Source: Burkholderia sp. OK233 (GTDB lineage: Bacteria > Pseudomonadota > Gammaproteobacteria > Burkholderiales > Burkholderiaceae). From it: 64,000 nt of DNA. Position 1 is the stretch's first letter, and each line of letters opens with the position of its first letter. This document shows, piece after piece, positions 34,736 to 43,359 of this stretch. The position numbers were made by a program, and so were the translations under genes. The notes beneath the pieces are model-generated. The model made no database searches. It was not told where the DNA came from and saw nothing but the letters and a program-made list of their open reading frames with translations. The stretch lies in NCBI RefSeq assembly GCF_900230185.1, contig NZ_OCSR01000002.1, forward strand, positions 2,108,001 to 2,172,000, written 5' to 3'.

Positions 34736-36229
34736 TCAGAGCGGGATGCCGGCGACAGCCGGCTTTTCGGTGGTCGGCAGCTCGAAGCAGAATGCCGTGC
34801 CCGTTCCCTCACGCTCGAGCAGGCGTATCTGGCTGTGATGCAACTGCAGCATGCGTTGCACGATCAGCAGACCGAGTCCGCCGCCGCGATGCGCGCCGCC
34901 TGAACTGAACGGACGCTCGAACAGCCCTTCGCGTTGCTCCGCTGGAATGCCGGAACCGGTGTCGCTCACCGTGACCGATACCTTGCCGTCCTTGTGCGCG
35001 AGATCGACGTCGATCGACCCGTCGGCGGGCGTGTGGCGAATCGCGTTGTCGAGCAGGTTCGTCAGCACGCGCTCGATCATCCCCAGATCGGCGTAGACCG
35101 CCGGCAGGCGAGGGGGAAAGCCGGCGCGCAACTGGATGTGCCGCGCCTCGGCCGGCAACTCGAATTTCTGGAACACGTCCTGGACCAGATCGACCAGCGA
35201 GAACGGCTCTAGTGCAGGTTGCACGTTGCCGTGTTCGAGCCGGGCCAGTTCGAATAGCGCCTGCGCGAGCCGCCCGACTTTGACGCTTTGTGCAAGCGCA
35301 ATCGCCAGGTAGCGTTTGCGCTCCGTTTCGCCGAGCGTCTCGGCCTTGAGTGACAGCGTCTCGAGGTAGCCGTGCAGCGAGGTCAACGGCGTGCGCAAGT
35401 CGTGAGAAATATTGGCGATCAGCTCGCGCCGCTGCTGATCCTGGCGCGTCAGCGCGCGCCATTGGTCGCCGATGCGGTTGGCCATCTGCGCGAAGGTGGC
35501 TTCGAGTACGCCGATTTCGTCGCGCCGTCCAGCAGGCGACGAGCGTGGCACTGCCGGCTGGGTGTCCGGCTCGCCGTCGGCATCGAAACGGCGCATGGCG
35601 TCGGTGAGACGGCGTAGCGGCCGCGTGATCAGGCCGAATGCCGTCAAACCTGCAAGCAATCCCAGCAGCGCAACCAGCGCCATCGACCAGAGGGTGGTAC
35701 GCAGCACCGAGCTGGCGGCCACGCGTGCGGCAAGCGCGTCGTGTTCCTCGCCGAGCAGGACCACGTAGATATAGCCGGACGGCGGCTGCCCGCTCAATTG
35801 CAGCGGCGCGGCGCTAAACACTTTTCTCCCGTCGACGCTACGCGGGTCGTCGCCGAGGATCGGCAACGCCTCCCCGGCGATGAATTGCCGGATCGGCGTG
35901 AGATCCACCTGAGCGCGCTTGACGTGGCCCACGGGGGCGTCGTCACCTTCGATGCGCCCCTGGTTGTCGAGCAGGTACACCTCGACGCTCGGATTCACCA
36001 TCATCAACTGGCCGAACAGTTGGCGCACCGCGTCGGGCCGCAAACCGTTCGCGTCCATCAGCGTGGTGCGATGCGCGATATGGTTGGCGAGATCCTTCGA
36101 CAGGCGCTGCACGACTTCCTTTTCATGCAGATCGCTCGAACGGATCTGCAGCCACGCCGACGCGCCGCAGCACGCCAGCAGCAGCGCGGAGAAGACGAGC
36201 GAGAGCCGCTGGGTCAGTGTCAGATTCAC
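34736..36229 (-). CDS. Sensor histidine kinase (HAMP, HisKA, HATPase)
   Basis: 497 residues from GTG 36229, which overlaps the regulator's stop by 4 bases (GTGA), so translation is coupled. The longer ORF start is spurious. TM1 is at about residues 8-26 and TM2 at about 175-200, enclosing a periplasmic sensor. HAMP follows, then the H-box ISHDLRTPLTSLHGYLE, N-box NLLDNAIRHTP, G1 DTGSGIP and G2 GGGLGLLIV. The kinase would phosphorylate the OmpR-like regulator encoded just upstream. Being divergent from DipZ and exported MsrA genes, it may sense envelope redox or protein oxidation. No cysteine sensor is obvious in the periplasmic part. Confidence 0.9.
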   Translation of the reverse strand: MNLTLTQRLSLVFSALLLACCGASAWLQIRSSDLHEKEVVQRLSKDLANHIAHRTTLMDANGLRPDAVRQLFGQLMMVNPSVEVYLLDNQGRIEGDDAPVGHVKRAQVDLTPIRQFIAGEALPILGDDPRSVDGRKVFSAAPLQLSGQPPSGYIYVVLLGEEHDALAARVAASSVLRTTLWSMALVALLGLLAGLTAFGLITRPLRRLTDAMRRFDADGEPDTQPAVPRSSPAGRRDEIGVLEATFAQMANRIGDQWRALTRQDQQRRELIANISHDLRTPLTSLHGYLETLSLKAETLGETERKRYLAIALAQSVKVGRLAQALFELARLEHGNVQPALEPFSLVDLVQDVFQKFELPAEARHIQLRAGFPPRLPAVYADLGMIERVLTNLLDNAIRHTPADGSIDVDLAHKDGKVSVTVSDTGSGIPAEQREGLFERPFSSGGAHRGGGLGLLIVQRMLQLHHSQIRLLEREGTGTAFCFELPTTEKPAVAGIPL

Positions 36230-36981
36230 GGCGCGTCCTGATGGGCGCCGGCGGGCGTCGGCCCGTCGCCTGGATTGCCGGGCATAGCCAGCTTGTAGCC
36301 GCGCCCCCAGACGGTCAGGATGCGCTCGGGCTGGGCGGGGTCGGTCTCGATCTTCGCGCGCAGGCGGTTGATGTGGGTGTTGACGGTGTGTTCGTAACCC
36401 TCGTGCTGATAGCCCCACACGGCATTGAGCAGGTCCATCCGCGAGAACACTTTGCCGGGATGCTGCGCGAAGAAATACAGCAGGTCGAATTCACGCGGCG
36501 TCAGTTCAATAGGCTTGCCGTCGACTGTGGCCTCGCGCGTCAGCGGATCGATCGTGAGGCCGGCGAGCTGCAGACTGCCGGCGTCGATGCGCGAGTCTTT
36601 CGCCATGGCTTCGACGCGCCGCAGCAAGGCTTTGACGCGCGCAACCAGTTCGAGCACCGAGAACGGTTTGGCCAGGTAGTCGTCGGCGCCGAGTTCGAGG
36701 CCGAGGATCCGGTGCACTTCGCTCGAACGCGCGCTGGTGATGATGATCGGCGTATAGCGCGTCATCGCGCGGGCGCGCCGGCAGATTTCCAGGCCGTCGA
36801 CGCCGGGCAGCATCAGGTCGAGGATCAACGCGTCCCAGCCGCCTTGCTCCAGCAGGCGCAGCCCTTCGCTGCCGTCGGCGCTGTGCACGACTTCGTAACG
36901 CTCGTCGCGCAGATGAAGGCTCAGCACGTTGGCGATGTCGACGTCGTCTTCAACGATCAGGATGCGCTTCAGTGGGTCCAT
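36226..36981 (-). CDS. OmpR/PhoB-family response regulator
   Basis: 251 residues from ATG 36981. The receiver domain (about 1-120) has acidic residues EDDVD, the phospho-accepting Asp in LILDLMLPG and the Lys in YLAKPFS. The winged-helix effector domain (about 145-240) contains LTPREFDLLYFFAQHPGKVFSR and VNTHINRLRAKIE. The C-terminal tail after the DNA-binding domain is Gly/Pro-rich. It is cotranscribed with the histidine kinase and divergent from dipZ-msrA, which are the most likely targets. Confidence 0.92.
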   Translation of the reverse strand: MDPLKRILIVEDDVDIANVLSLHLRDERYEVVHSADGSEGLRLLEQGGWDALILDLMLPGVDGLEICRRARAMTRYTPIIITSARSSEVHRILGLELGADDYLAKPFSVLELVARVKALLRRVEAMAKDSRIDAGSLQLAGLTIDPLTREATVDGKPIELTPREFDLLYFFAQHPGKVFSRMDLLNAVWGYQHEGYEHTVNTHINRLRAKIETDPAQPERILTVWGRGYKLAMPGNPGDGPTPAGAHQDAP

Positions 36982-37246
36982 GGAGGGCTTTAGCCGCGGG
37001 TAAGGGCGTGGTTCAGAGCGGTGGAAAGACAGGGCGCCCGCAAAAACGGGCCGTTGCGCCATTGTGCAAAATTTCCGGGCGGCGAGTTATCACATTTAAT
37101 TTAACTTTTCGTGAGGACTTTGACACCCCCCGCGCCCTAGGATGTGGGCACTTTCCGCTCGCTTTCCGCTGCGCTTTCCGTTGATTAACAGCGTACCCAA
37201 GCCGCGTAACTATCCTAACCGACTTACAACAACGCCCGGAACCGAC

Positions 37247-39109
37247 ATGCTACTCATCGTTCTCGCCTATCTTGGCGGCGCTCTGACGATCCTCAGTCCG
37301 TGCATCCTGCCGGTGCTGCCGTTTGTCTTCGCGCGCGCCGATCAGCCTTTCGTGCGCAGCGGGCTGCCATTGCTGGCCGGCATGGCGCTGACTTTCGCCA
37401 TCGTCGCGACCCTCGCCGCGGTGGGTGGCGGCTGGGTCACGCAGGCTAACCAGTATGGCCGCTGGCTCGCGATCGTGTTGCTCGCCGTCTTCGGACTGAC
37501 GCTGCTGTTGCCGCGTTTCGCGGATCATCTGATGCGCCCGCTGGTGAGCGCCGGCAATCGCCTGTCGAATTTCGCGCAGGGCGACGGTCAGCAGGTTCGC
37601 GCGGGCTCGTCCTTTCTGCTCGGTATCGCCACCGGCTTGCTGTGGGCGCCGTGCGCCGGTCCGATTCTTGGCCTGGTGCTGACCGGCGCGGCATTGCGGG
37701 GCGCGAGCGTCGGCACCACGCTGTTGCTGATTGCCTATGCGGCCGGCGCCGCGACCTCGCTCGCGGTGGCGCTGCTGATCGGCGGCCGGGTGTTCACGGC
37801 GATGAAGCGCTCTCTGGGCGCGGGCGAATGGATCCGCCGCGGGATCGGTGCGGCGATGCTAGGCGGCGTGGTGGCGATTGCGTTCGGGCTCGACACCGGC
37901 GTGCTGGCGCGTGTATCGACCATTGCTACCGGTGGTATCGAACAGAGACTGGTCGACAAGTTCTCGCCCGGCGCGACGCCGGCCAACCCGGTGGCGGCGG
38001 GTAACAAGACCAATGCACCAGCCAACGCACCGGGCAGCGATGCCGTGGTGACGGCCAACCCTGCCGCCGATGCTGGCGACGCCGGCGCGATGATGCGTGC
38101 CTCGCAAGGCGCGTCAGGCGGCGCGGCGGCGTTGCCCGTCGAAGGCGTGCTGCCGACCTTGAACGGCGCTGTCCAGTGGCTGAATTCACCGCCGCTGACG
38201 GTTCAGGACCTGCGCGGCAAAGTCGTGCTGGTCGATTTCTGGACGTACTCGTGCATCAACTGCCTGCGTTCGCTGCCGTATGTGAAAGCGTGGGCGCAGA
38301 AGTACAAGGACCAGGGGCTCGTCGTCATCGGCGTGCATGCACCGGAATTCGCGTTCGAACGCAATATCGACAACGTGAAGAAGGCCGTCCACGACCTCGG
38401 CGTTGACTATCCCGTCGCGATCGACAACAACTACGCGATCTGGCGCGCGCTGAACAATCAGTACTGGCCGGCCCATTATTTCGTCGATGGTAAAGGGCAG
38501 ATTCGCTATCACCATTTCGGCGAAGGCGACTATGCGGAATCGGAAAAGGTGATTCAGGAATTGCTGACTGAGGCGGGGCATGCGAATGCGTCGAAGGTCG
38601 CAATCGGCATCGCCGGCACGAGCGCGCAAGGCGTGCAGGCAGCGGCAGACAGCGCCGACATGCAGTCGCCGGAAACCTATATCGGATACGAGCGTGCCGA
38701 GAATTTCACGTCGCCCGGCGGCGCAGCGGAGGACAAGGTTCATACCTACACGGCGCCGTCACAGCCCGCCGTCAACGATTGGGGGCTGGCCGGCGCGTGG
38801 AAGGTGGGCGCCGAGCACGCGACGCTCGCGGCGGCCTCCGGACGGATCGTCTATCGCTTCCATGCGCGTGATCTGCATCTGGTGCTCGGTCCGGGCAAGG
38901 ACGGCAAGCCGGTCCGCTTCCGCGTAAGCGTGGATGGCGCTGCACCGGGCGCTGCGCACGGAACAGACGCCGCCGCCGACGGTACCGGCACCGTCACCGA
39001 GCAGCGTCTTTACCAACTCGTGCGCCAATCCGGCGATGTTGCGGATCACACGTTCTCGATCGAGTTTCTGGATCCGGGCGTGCAAGCGTATGCATTTACG
39101 TTTGGCTAA
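37247..39109 (+). CDS. dipZ: DipZ: CcdA-like membrane domain fused to thioredoxin-like domain
   Basis: About 620 residues from ATG 37247; the ORF extension upstream lies in the promoter region. The N-terminal CcdA/DsbD-beta domain (about 1-230) has its two membrane cysteines in LSPCILPVLPF and WAPCAGPIL. A low-complexity Ala/Pro/Asn linker (about 245-300) leads to a periplasmic thioredoxin-like domain (about 315-450) with the CxxC motif SCINCLRSLPY. A C-terminal beta-sandwich (about 500-620) is typical of DipZ. The protein passes electrons from cytoplasmic thioredoxin to the periplasm. The exported MsrA encoded 47 bp downstream is a natural electron acceptor. Confidence 0.9.
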   Translation: MLLIVLAYLGGALTILSPCILPVLPFVFARADQPFVRSGLPLLAGMALTFAIVATLAAVGGGWVTQANQYGRWLAIVLLAVFGLTLLLPRFADHLMRPLVSAGNRLSNFAQGDGQQVRAGSSFLLGIATGLLWAPCAGPILGLVLTGAALRGASVGTTLLLIAYAAGAATSLAVALLIGGRVFTAMKRSLGAGEWIRRGIGAAMLGGVVAIAFGLDTGVLARVSTIATGGIEQRLVDKFSPGATPANPVAAGNKTNAPANAPGSDAVVTANPAADAGDAGAMMRASQGASGGAAALPVEGVLPTLNGAVQWLNSPPLTVQDLRGKVVLVDFWTYSCINCLRSLPYVKAWAQKYKDQGLVVIGVHAPEFAFERNIDNVKKAVHDLGVDYPVAIDNNYAIWRALNNQYWPAHYFVDGKGQIRYHHFGEGDYAESEKVIQELLTEAGHANASKVAIGIAGTSAQGVQAAADSADMQSPETYIGYERAENFTSPGGAAEDKVHTYTAPSQPAVNDWGLAGAWKVGAEHATLAAASGRIVYRFHARDLHLVLGPGKDGKPVRFRVSVDGAAPGAAHGTDAAADGTGTVTEQRLYQLVRQSGDVADHTFSIEFLDPGVQAYAFTFG

Positions 39110-39156
39110 CCTGAGCCTGACGGCGTGACTCAACCACTTTTTGAAAGACTGACATC

Positions 39157-39894
39157 ATGCAAACAACCTCTACTAGCAAGGTTTCCCAGCGCAGGCGTTC
39201 GTCGTTTTTTCGGCTCGCGGGTTGCGTCGCCATTGCGGCGGGCGTCTTCGCCGCGCAGCGCATCGCGAACTCAGCCGAAGCAGTGACGAAGATTTCGCCG
39301 CCAGCCCATGACGAGAGCGTCGGCACGGTGCATAGCGAGACCGCTGTGTTCGCGGGCGGTTGCTTCTGGGGCGTTCAGGGCGTGTTCGAACACGTGCGCG
39401 GCGTGAAGCAGGTCGCCTCGGGATACACGGGCGGCGCGGCTGGGACTGCGCAATATGAAACCGTCAGCGAGGGCGATACTGGGCACGCGGAGTCGGTGCA
39501 GGTCACTTATGACCCGACGCAGATAACTTACGGACGTTTGCTGCAGATTTTCTTCTCGGTCGCACACGACCCCACCGAGTTGAACTACCAGGGACCCGAC
39601 CACGGCACGCAATACCGCTCGGCGATCTTTCCGGCCAATCCTGAGCAGCGTAGCGTCGCCCAGTCATATATTGCGCAGCTCGACAAGGCGCACGTATTTT
39701 CAGGGCCGATCGTCACCCGCGTGGAGGATTTCAAGGGTTTCTATCCGGCAGAAAGCTATCACCAGAATTTCCTCGCGCTCCATCCTGACTACCCGTACAT
39801 CGTGATTAACGATCTGCCGAAGGTGAGTGGACTGAAGCGCATGTTTCCCGATCTGTATCGCAACGATCCAGTGCTGCTAAAGGTGAGCGGCTAG
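39157..39894 (+). CDS. msrA: Exported peptide-methionine (S)-S-oxide reductase
   Basis: 245 residues. The N-terminal region has an arginine-rich start, a hydrophobic segment (about 18-37) and a possible cleavage after ANSA, so export is likely; RRRSSFF is only loosely Tat-like. The MsrA domain begins AVFAGGCFWGVQGVFE, with nucleophile Cys 68, followed by GYTGG, GHAESVQV and DPTELNYQGPDHGTQYRS. The mature protein has no second cysteine, so it cannot resolve its sulfenic acid internally and needs an external thiol donor. DipZ, encoded immediately upstream, could supply it. It repairs methionine S-sulfoxide in envelope proteins. Confidence 0.92.
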   Translation: MQTTSTSKVSQRRRSSFFRLAGCVAIAAGVFAAQRIANSAEAVTKISPPAHDESVGTVHSETAVFAGGCFWGVQGVFEHVRGVKQVASGYTGGAAGTAQYETVSEGDTGHAESVQVTYDPTQITYGRLLQIFFSVAHDPTELNYQGPDHGTQYRSAIFPANPEQRSVAQSYIAQLDKAHVFSGPIVTRVEDFKGFYPAESYHQNFLALHPDYPYIVINDLPKVSGLKRMFPDLYRNDPVLLKVSG

Positions 39895-39923
39895 TTTCTC
39901 GCACGAGCCGCCCAACCCTCGAA

Positions 39924-40757
39924 TCAAGCCTTCAGCGGCAGCCAGATTTCGAGCCCGCCCATGCCGCTGACCGGATCGAACTTCTCGTCGTAGCGCTCGA
40001 AGTTGGGCGCATCGGCGGGAATATGTCCCGATGCCGGCAGCCACTGATTCCAGATCGTGTTCCAGGTGCGCCGCACGGTCGAAATATGCTCGCGGTGGCT
40101 GAACACTGCGTAGCGCTGCGGGGCAATGCGCACGCGGCTCAGTTCGGCAGGCAATGCCGAAAAGTCGCCGACTTCGACGCCGCACAGATAGTCGATATTA
40201 CCGACGTCGTCGGCGTTGTAGCAGACGCCATATGCCACGTTGCCGACCTGGCCCGGCACTCTGCCGAAGTAGTCGCCAAAGCGCTGCCACTGCGAGGGAA
40301 TCGCGGCGCAGGTTTCGCTTGTGTAGCGCTCGCTCAGACCCGCGACGAGAAACGGTTTGCCGTCTTCGAAACGCGGCGGTTCGAGATGCGTGAGAAGGGT
40401 TTCGTCCATTTTGATCGGCTCCACGATGGCAATGTTGTCGAGGTGACCACACGTGCGCAGCGCTTCGGGCGTGAGTCCGAATTGCTCGCGAAACGCACGC
40501 GTGAATGCTTCGTGAGAACCGTAACCGGCGTCGATGGCGACCGTCAGGATGTCGGGTGCACCGTCGGCGAGTCGCCGTGCCGCTTCGCTCAAGCGGCGCG
40601 CGCGAACATAGCGCATGACCGAAAGCCCCGTGGCCGCTTCGAAAGCACGTGCCAGGTGAAAGCGCGACACACATCCACAGTTGGCGATGTCGTCGAGCGT
40701 CAGCTCGCGAGCAAAGTGGCTTTCGATAAACCAGAGCGCTTTTCCAACGGGGTTCAT
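39924..40757 (-). CDS. AraC-family regulator with GyrI-like effector domain (Rob/SoxS-like)
   Basis: About 277 residues. The AraC HTH pair is N-terminal (about 1-105; DIANCGCVSRFHLARAFEAATG, AIDAGYGSHEAFTRAFREQFG). The GyrI-like/Bacterial_EffectorBinding domain follows (about 120-277; PPRFEDGKPFLVAGLSERY, GVCYNADD, GGLEIWLPL). This order is that of E. coli Rob. ATG 40757 with SD gagag is preferred over ATG 40769. Such proteins bind small hydrophobic molecules and switch on efflux or stress genes. The drug exporter downstream (40881) is on the same strand but upstream in transcription, so the target is uncertain. Confidence 0.85.
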   Translation of the reverse strand: MNPVGKALWFIESHFARELTLDDIANCGCVSRFHLARAFEAATGLSVMRYVRARRLSEAARRLADGAPDILTVAIDAGYGSHEAFTRAFREQFGLTPEALRTCGHLDNIAIVEPIKMDETLLTHLEPPRFEDGKPFLVAGLSERYTSETCAAIPSQWQRFGDYFGRVPGQVGNVAYGVCYNADDVGNIDYLCGVEVGDFSALPAELSRVRIAPQRYAVFSHREHISTVRRTWNTIWNQWLPASGHIPADAPNFERYDEKFDPVSGMGGLEIWLPLKA

Positions 40758-40880
40758 ATCGGCTCTCATGTCAGCATGAAGCCAGCATAGCCAGGCGCGG
40801 TACGGCGGATTTGATCGCGCTTGCGGTTTTGCAGTGGGCGCCTGATTGACCGCGATCGGCCTGGTTTCAGGTCGGAGAGG

Positions 40881-42383
40881 TCAGTAGTTTTCGGTCGCTG
40901 CCGCGTTACCGGCGCCACGCGACTGCTCTGCAGTGGACCCGCCGTCACCGTGTGCATCCGCATGTGCGCTCGCGCCGCCAGGCTGCCCCGGGCGCAGCAG
41001 CAAACCGCCCAGCACACCCGCCGCCGCGGCGAAGATCGCACCGAACAGGAACGCCACGTGATAGCCGCTATTGAGCGCCGTCACCGCGTTTTCAGACGCC
41101 TGCATTGCGTCGCTGCGCGCAGCCGCGAGACTCGCCAGCACGGCGAGACCGAGTGCGCCACCCATCATGAACGACGTATTGACGATCCCGGACGCGAGGC
41201 CCGAGTCGCTCGGATCGACGTCGCTCATGGCAGCCAGCAGCAAGGGATTGAATGCGATGCCCGCGCCGAAGCCGAGCAGGATCATGCCGGGCAGCACGTC
41301 GAGCACGAAGCTGCCGTTGACGGGCGCGCGTGCAAACAGTGCGAGGCCAACCGCCGCGACCAGCAGCCCGACGGCAAGCGGAAGGCGCAGACCGAAGCGC
41401 ATTACCACGCGCGCCGACAGTCCCAACGAAAAGAACGCCATGATCAGATTGGCCGGCAAAAACGCGAGTCCGACCTGCAAGGGCCGGTAGCCGAGCACGC
41501 GCTGCAGATACAACGCGGAGATGAAGAACCACGCGAACATTGCCGCCGCCCACAGTACGCCGACCACGTTCGCGGTCGCGACATTGCGCAAGCGGAACAG
41601 GCCGAGCGGCATCAACGGATGCTGCACGCGCGCTTCGATCACGAGAAACACAGCCAGCAGCGCGAGCGCGGCGAACAGCAGACCGAGTGTCTGCGCCGAG
41701 GTCCAGCCGGCTTCGTTGCCGTTCACGACCGCGTACACGGCGAGCATCAGCGAAGCGGTGACTGTCACCGCGCCGGCCACGTCGAGCCGTTCGCCATGAG
41801 CATGACCGCGTGCCGACGGCAGGAGCGCGACGCAAAGCGCATAGACGGCGATGCCAATCGGCAGGTTGACGAGAAAGATCCAGTGCCAGCTCAGCAGATT
41901 GGTCAGCAGACCGCCGAGCAACACGCCGATGCTGCCGCCGCCCGCGCAGACGAAACCATAAATACCCATCGCTTTCGCCCGTTCGCCCGCTTCGGTGAAC
42001 AGATTCATGATCAGCGACAGCGAAACAGCGGAGACGACTGCGCCGCCCAAACCCTGTACGGCACGTGCGCAGACCAGCAGGATTTGCGAGTTCGCCATGC
42101 CGCATGCAAGCGACGCCAGCGTGAACAGCGTGATGCCGCCGAGGAACAGCTTGCGATGGCCGTAGAGATCACCCAGCCGTCCGCCAAGCAGCAGGCAGCC
42201 GCCGAAGGTGAGCATGTACGCATTGACCACCCACACCAGCGAGGTTTCGCTAAAGCCGAGGTCCGCGGCGATCGACGGCAAGGCAACGTTCACGATCGTC
42301 GTATCGAGCACGATCATAAGTACGCCGAGGCACAGAACGATCAGCGCCAGCCAGCGTTTGTTGCCGTGGATGGAATGGGTCAT
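40881..42383 (-). CDS. DHA2-family MFS drug exporter
   Basis: 500 residues, 14 predicted helices. TM1 VLMIVLDTTIVNVALPSIA and the loop GGRLGDLYGHRKLF, with CARAVQGLGGAVVSAVSLSLI in TM4, mark EmrB/QacA-type exporters. Motif C-like GSIGVLLGGLL is present. ATG 42383 is preceded by ggag at longer spacing; upstream in-frame codons lie in low-complexity sequence. The Gly/Ala/His-rich C-terminal tail (about 470-500) is unusual. It exports toxic cations or organic compounds; substrates unknown. Confidence 0.88.
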   Translation of the reverse strand: MTHSIHGNKRWLALIVLCLGVLMIVLDTTIVNVALPSIAADLGFSETSLVWVVNAYMLTFGGCLLLGGRLGDLYGHRKLFLGGITLFTLASLACGMANSQILLVCARAVQGLGGAVVSAVSLSLIMNLFTEAGERAKAMGIYGFVCAGGGSIGVLLGGLLTNLLSWHWIFLVNLPIGIAVYALCVALLPSARGHAHGERLDVAGAVTVTASLMLAVYAVVNGNEAGWTSAQTLGLLFAALALLAVFLVIEARVQHPLMPLGLFRLRNVATANVVGVLWAAAMFAWFFISALYLQRVLGYRPLQVGLAFLPANLIMAFFSLGLSARVVMRFGLRLPLAVGLLVAAVGLALFARAPVNGSFVLDVLPGMILLGFGAGIAFNPLLLAAMSDVDPSDSGLASGIVNTSFMMGGALGLAVLASLAAARSDAMQASENAVTALNSGYHVAFLFGAIFAAAAGVLGGLLLRPGQPGGASAHADAHGDGGSTAEQSRGAGNAAATENY

Positions 42384-42582
42384 GCAGGGGCTCCTTTGCC
42401 GTGGTCTATCAAGCGCAAGCGGGCGCAAGCGGGCGCCAGCGGATGCAAGCGAATGCCGGACGTTCCGCCGCTCGGCACGAATTCGAAGCCCGGTCGGCAA
42501 CCCGTTGATGGCAATGGGGATTTTTAGTCTAGCACCCGCGAGTTTTAAGCCACAACTACGAATTCCTGGGCGGCGTTGGCCG

Positions 42583-43260
42583 TCAATCGCCGCCCAGTAG
42601 TTCGTACTTGCCGCCGCGCTCCAACGCTCGCTGATAGGCCGGCCGCGCGTGAACGCGTTTCAGGAAATCGACGACGGCGGGAATCTGCCCTTCCATGCCG
42701 CCGCGCGCGGTGGCGGCTTCGAGCGGAAAGCTCATCTGAACATCGGCCGCCGTGAAATCGTTGCCGACGAACCACCCAGTCGCGCCCAATTCCTTGTTGA
42801 TGTAGCCGAGGTGCAGCTTCAACTGCGGATCAATGAAGCTCGATTGCAGCGTCCACGCGATCTTGCGGGCGATCGGCTTGGCGAAGAACGGCATCGGCGC
42901 GCTGGCGATGCGCAGGGCGATCAGTTTCAGCAGCAGCGGCGGCATCGCCGAGCCTTCCGCATAGTGCATCCAGTAGGTGTAGCGCAGCCGCTCGGGCGTG
43001 CCCGCTGCGGGCGCGAAGCGGCCTTGACCGTACTTGTCGACCAGATACTCGATGATTGCGCCGGATTCGGCGAGGGTCTGGCCATCGTCCGTAATGACGG
43101 GCGACTTGCCGAGCGGATGAACCGCGCGCAACTCGGGCGGCGCCAGCATCGTTTTCGGGTCGCGCTCGTAGCGCTTGATCTCGTAAGGCACGCCGAGTTC
43201 TTCGAGCAGCCACAATACGCGTTGCGAGCGGGAGTTGTTCAGATGATGGACGATCAACAT
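42583..43260 (-). CDS. Glutathione S-transferase family protein
   Basis: 225 residues. The N-terminal thioredoxin-like domain (1-80) has the cis-proline region LGKSPVITDDGQTLAESGAIIEYL, which binds glutathione, and Ser 10-12 in LNNSRSQRVLWLLEELG as the likely catalytic residue. The C-terminal helical domain (about 90-215) contains WMHYAEGSAMPPLL and the N-capping box GNDFTAADVQM. It conjugates or reduces electrophiles with glutathione. It is 99 bp downstream of the 2-aminobenzoate operon on the same strand and might be read with it. Confidence 0.9.
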   Translation of the reverse strand: MLIVHHLNNSRSQRVLWLLEELGVPYEIKRYERDPKTMLAPPELRAVHPLGKSPVITDDGQTLAESGAIIEYLVDKYGQGRFAPAAGTPERLRYTYWMHYAEGSAMPPLLLKLIALRIASAPMPFFAKPIARKIAWTLQSSFIDPQLKLHLGYINKELGATGWFVGNDFTAADVQMSFPLEAATARGGMEGQIPAVVDFLKRVHARPAYQRALERGGKYELLGGD

Positions 43261-43359
43261 GGGTCAAGGAAGGTTGGCCGGTGAAGCGTCACATCATAGG
43301 GGTGTTGTGCCGAGGTGGGGCTCTATTTGCTCGCCCTCGTGCTCGCCCTCGGCCACATG

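Noticed and set aside
39157-39290. MsrA as a lipoprotein because of LAGC at residues 19-22
   Set aside because: The hydrophobic core lies after that cysteine, not before it, so the lipobox position is wrong; an ordinary signal or anchor segment fits better.
40821-42527. 568-codon plus-strand ORF opposite the MFS exporter
   Set aside because: Its translation is extremely rich in R, Q, H and E with no domains. The minus strand encodes a clear 14-helix exporter, so this is an antisense shadow caused by GC codon bias.
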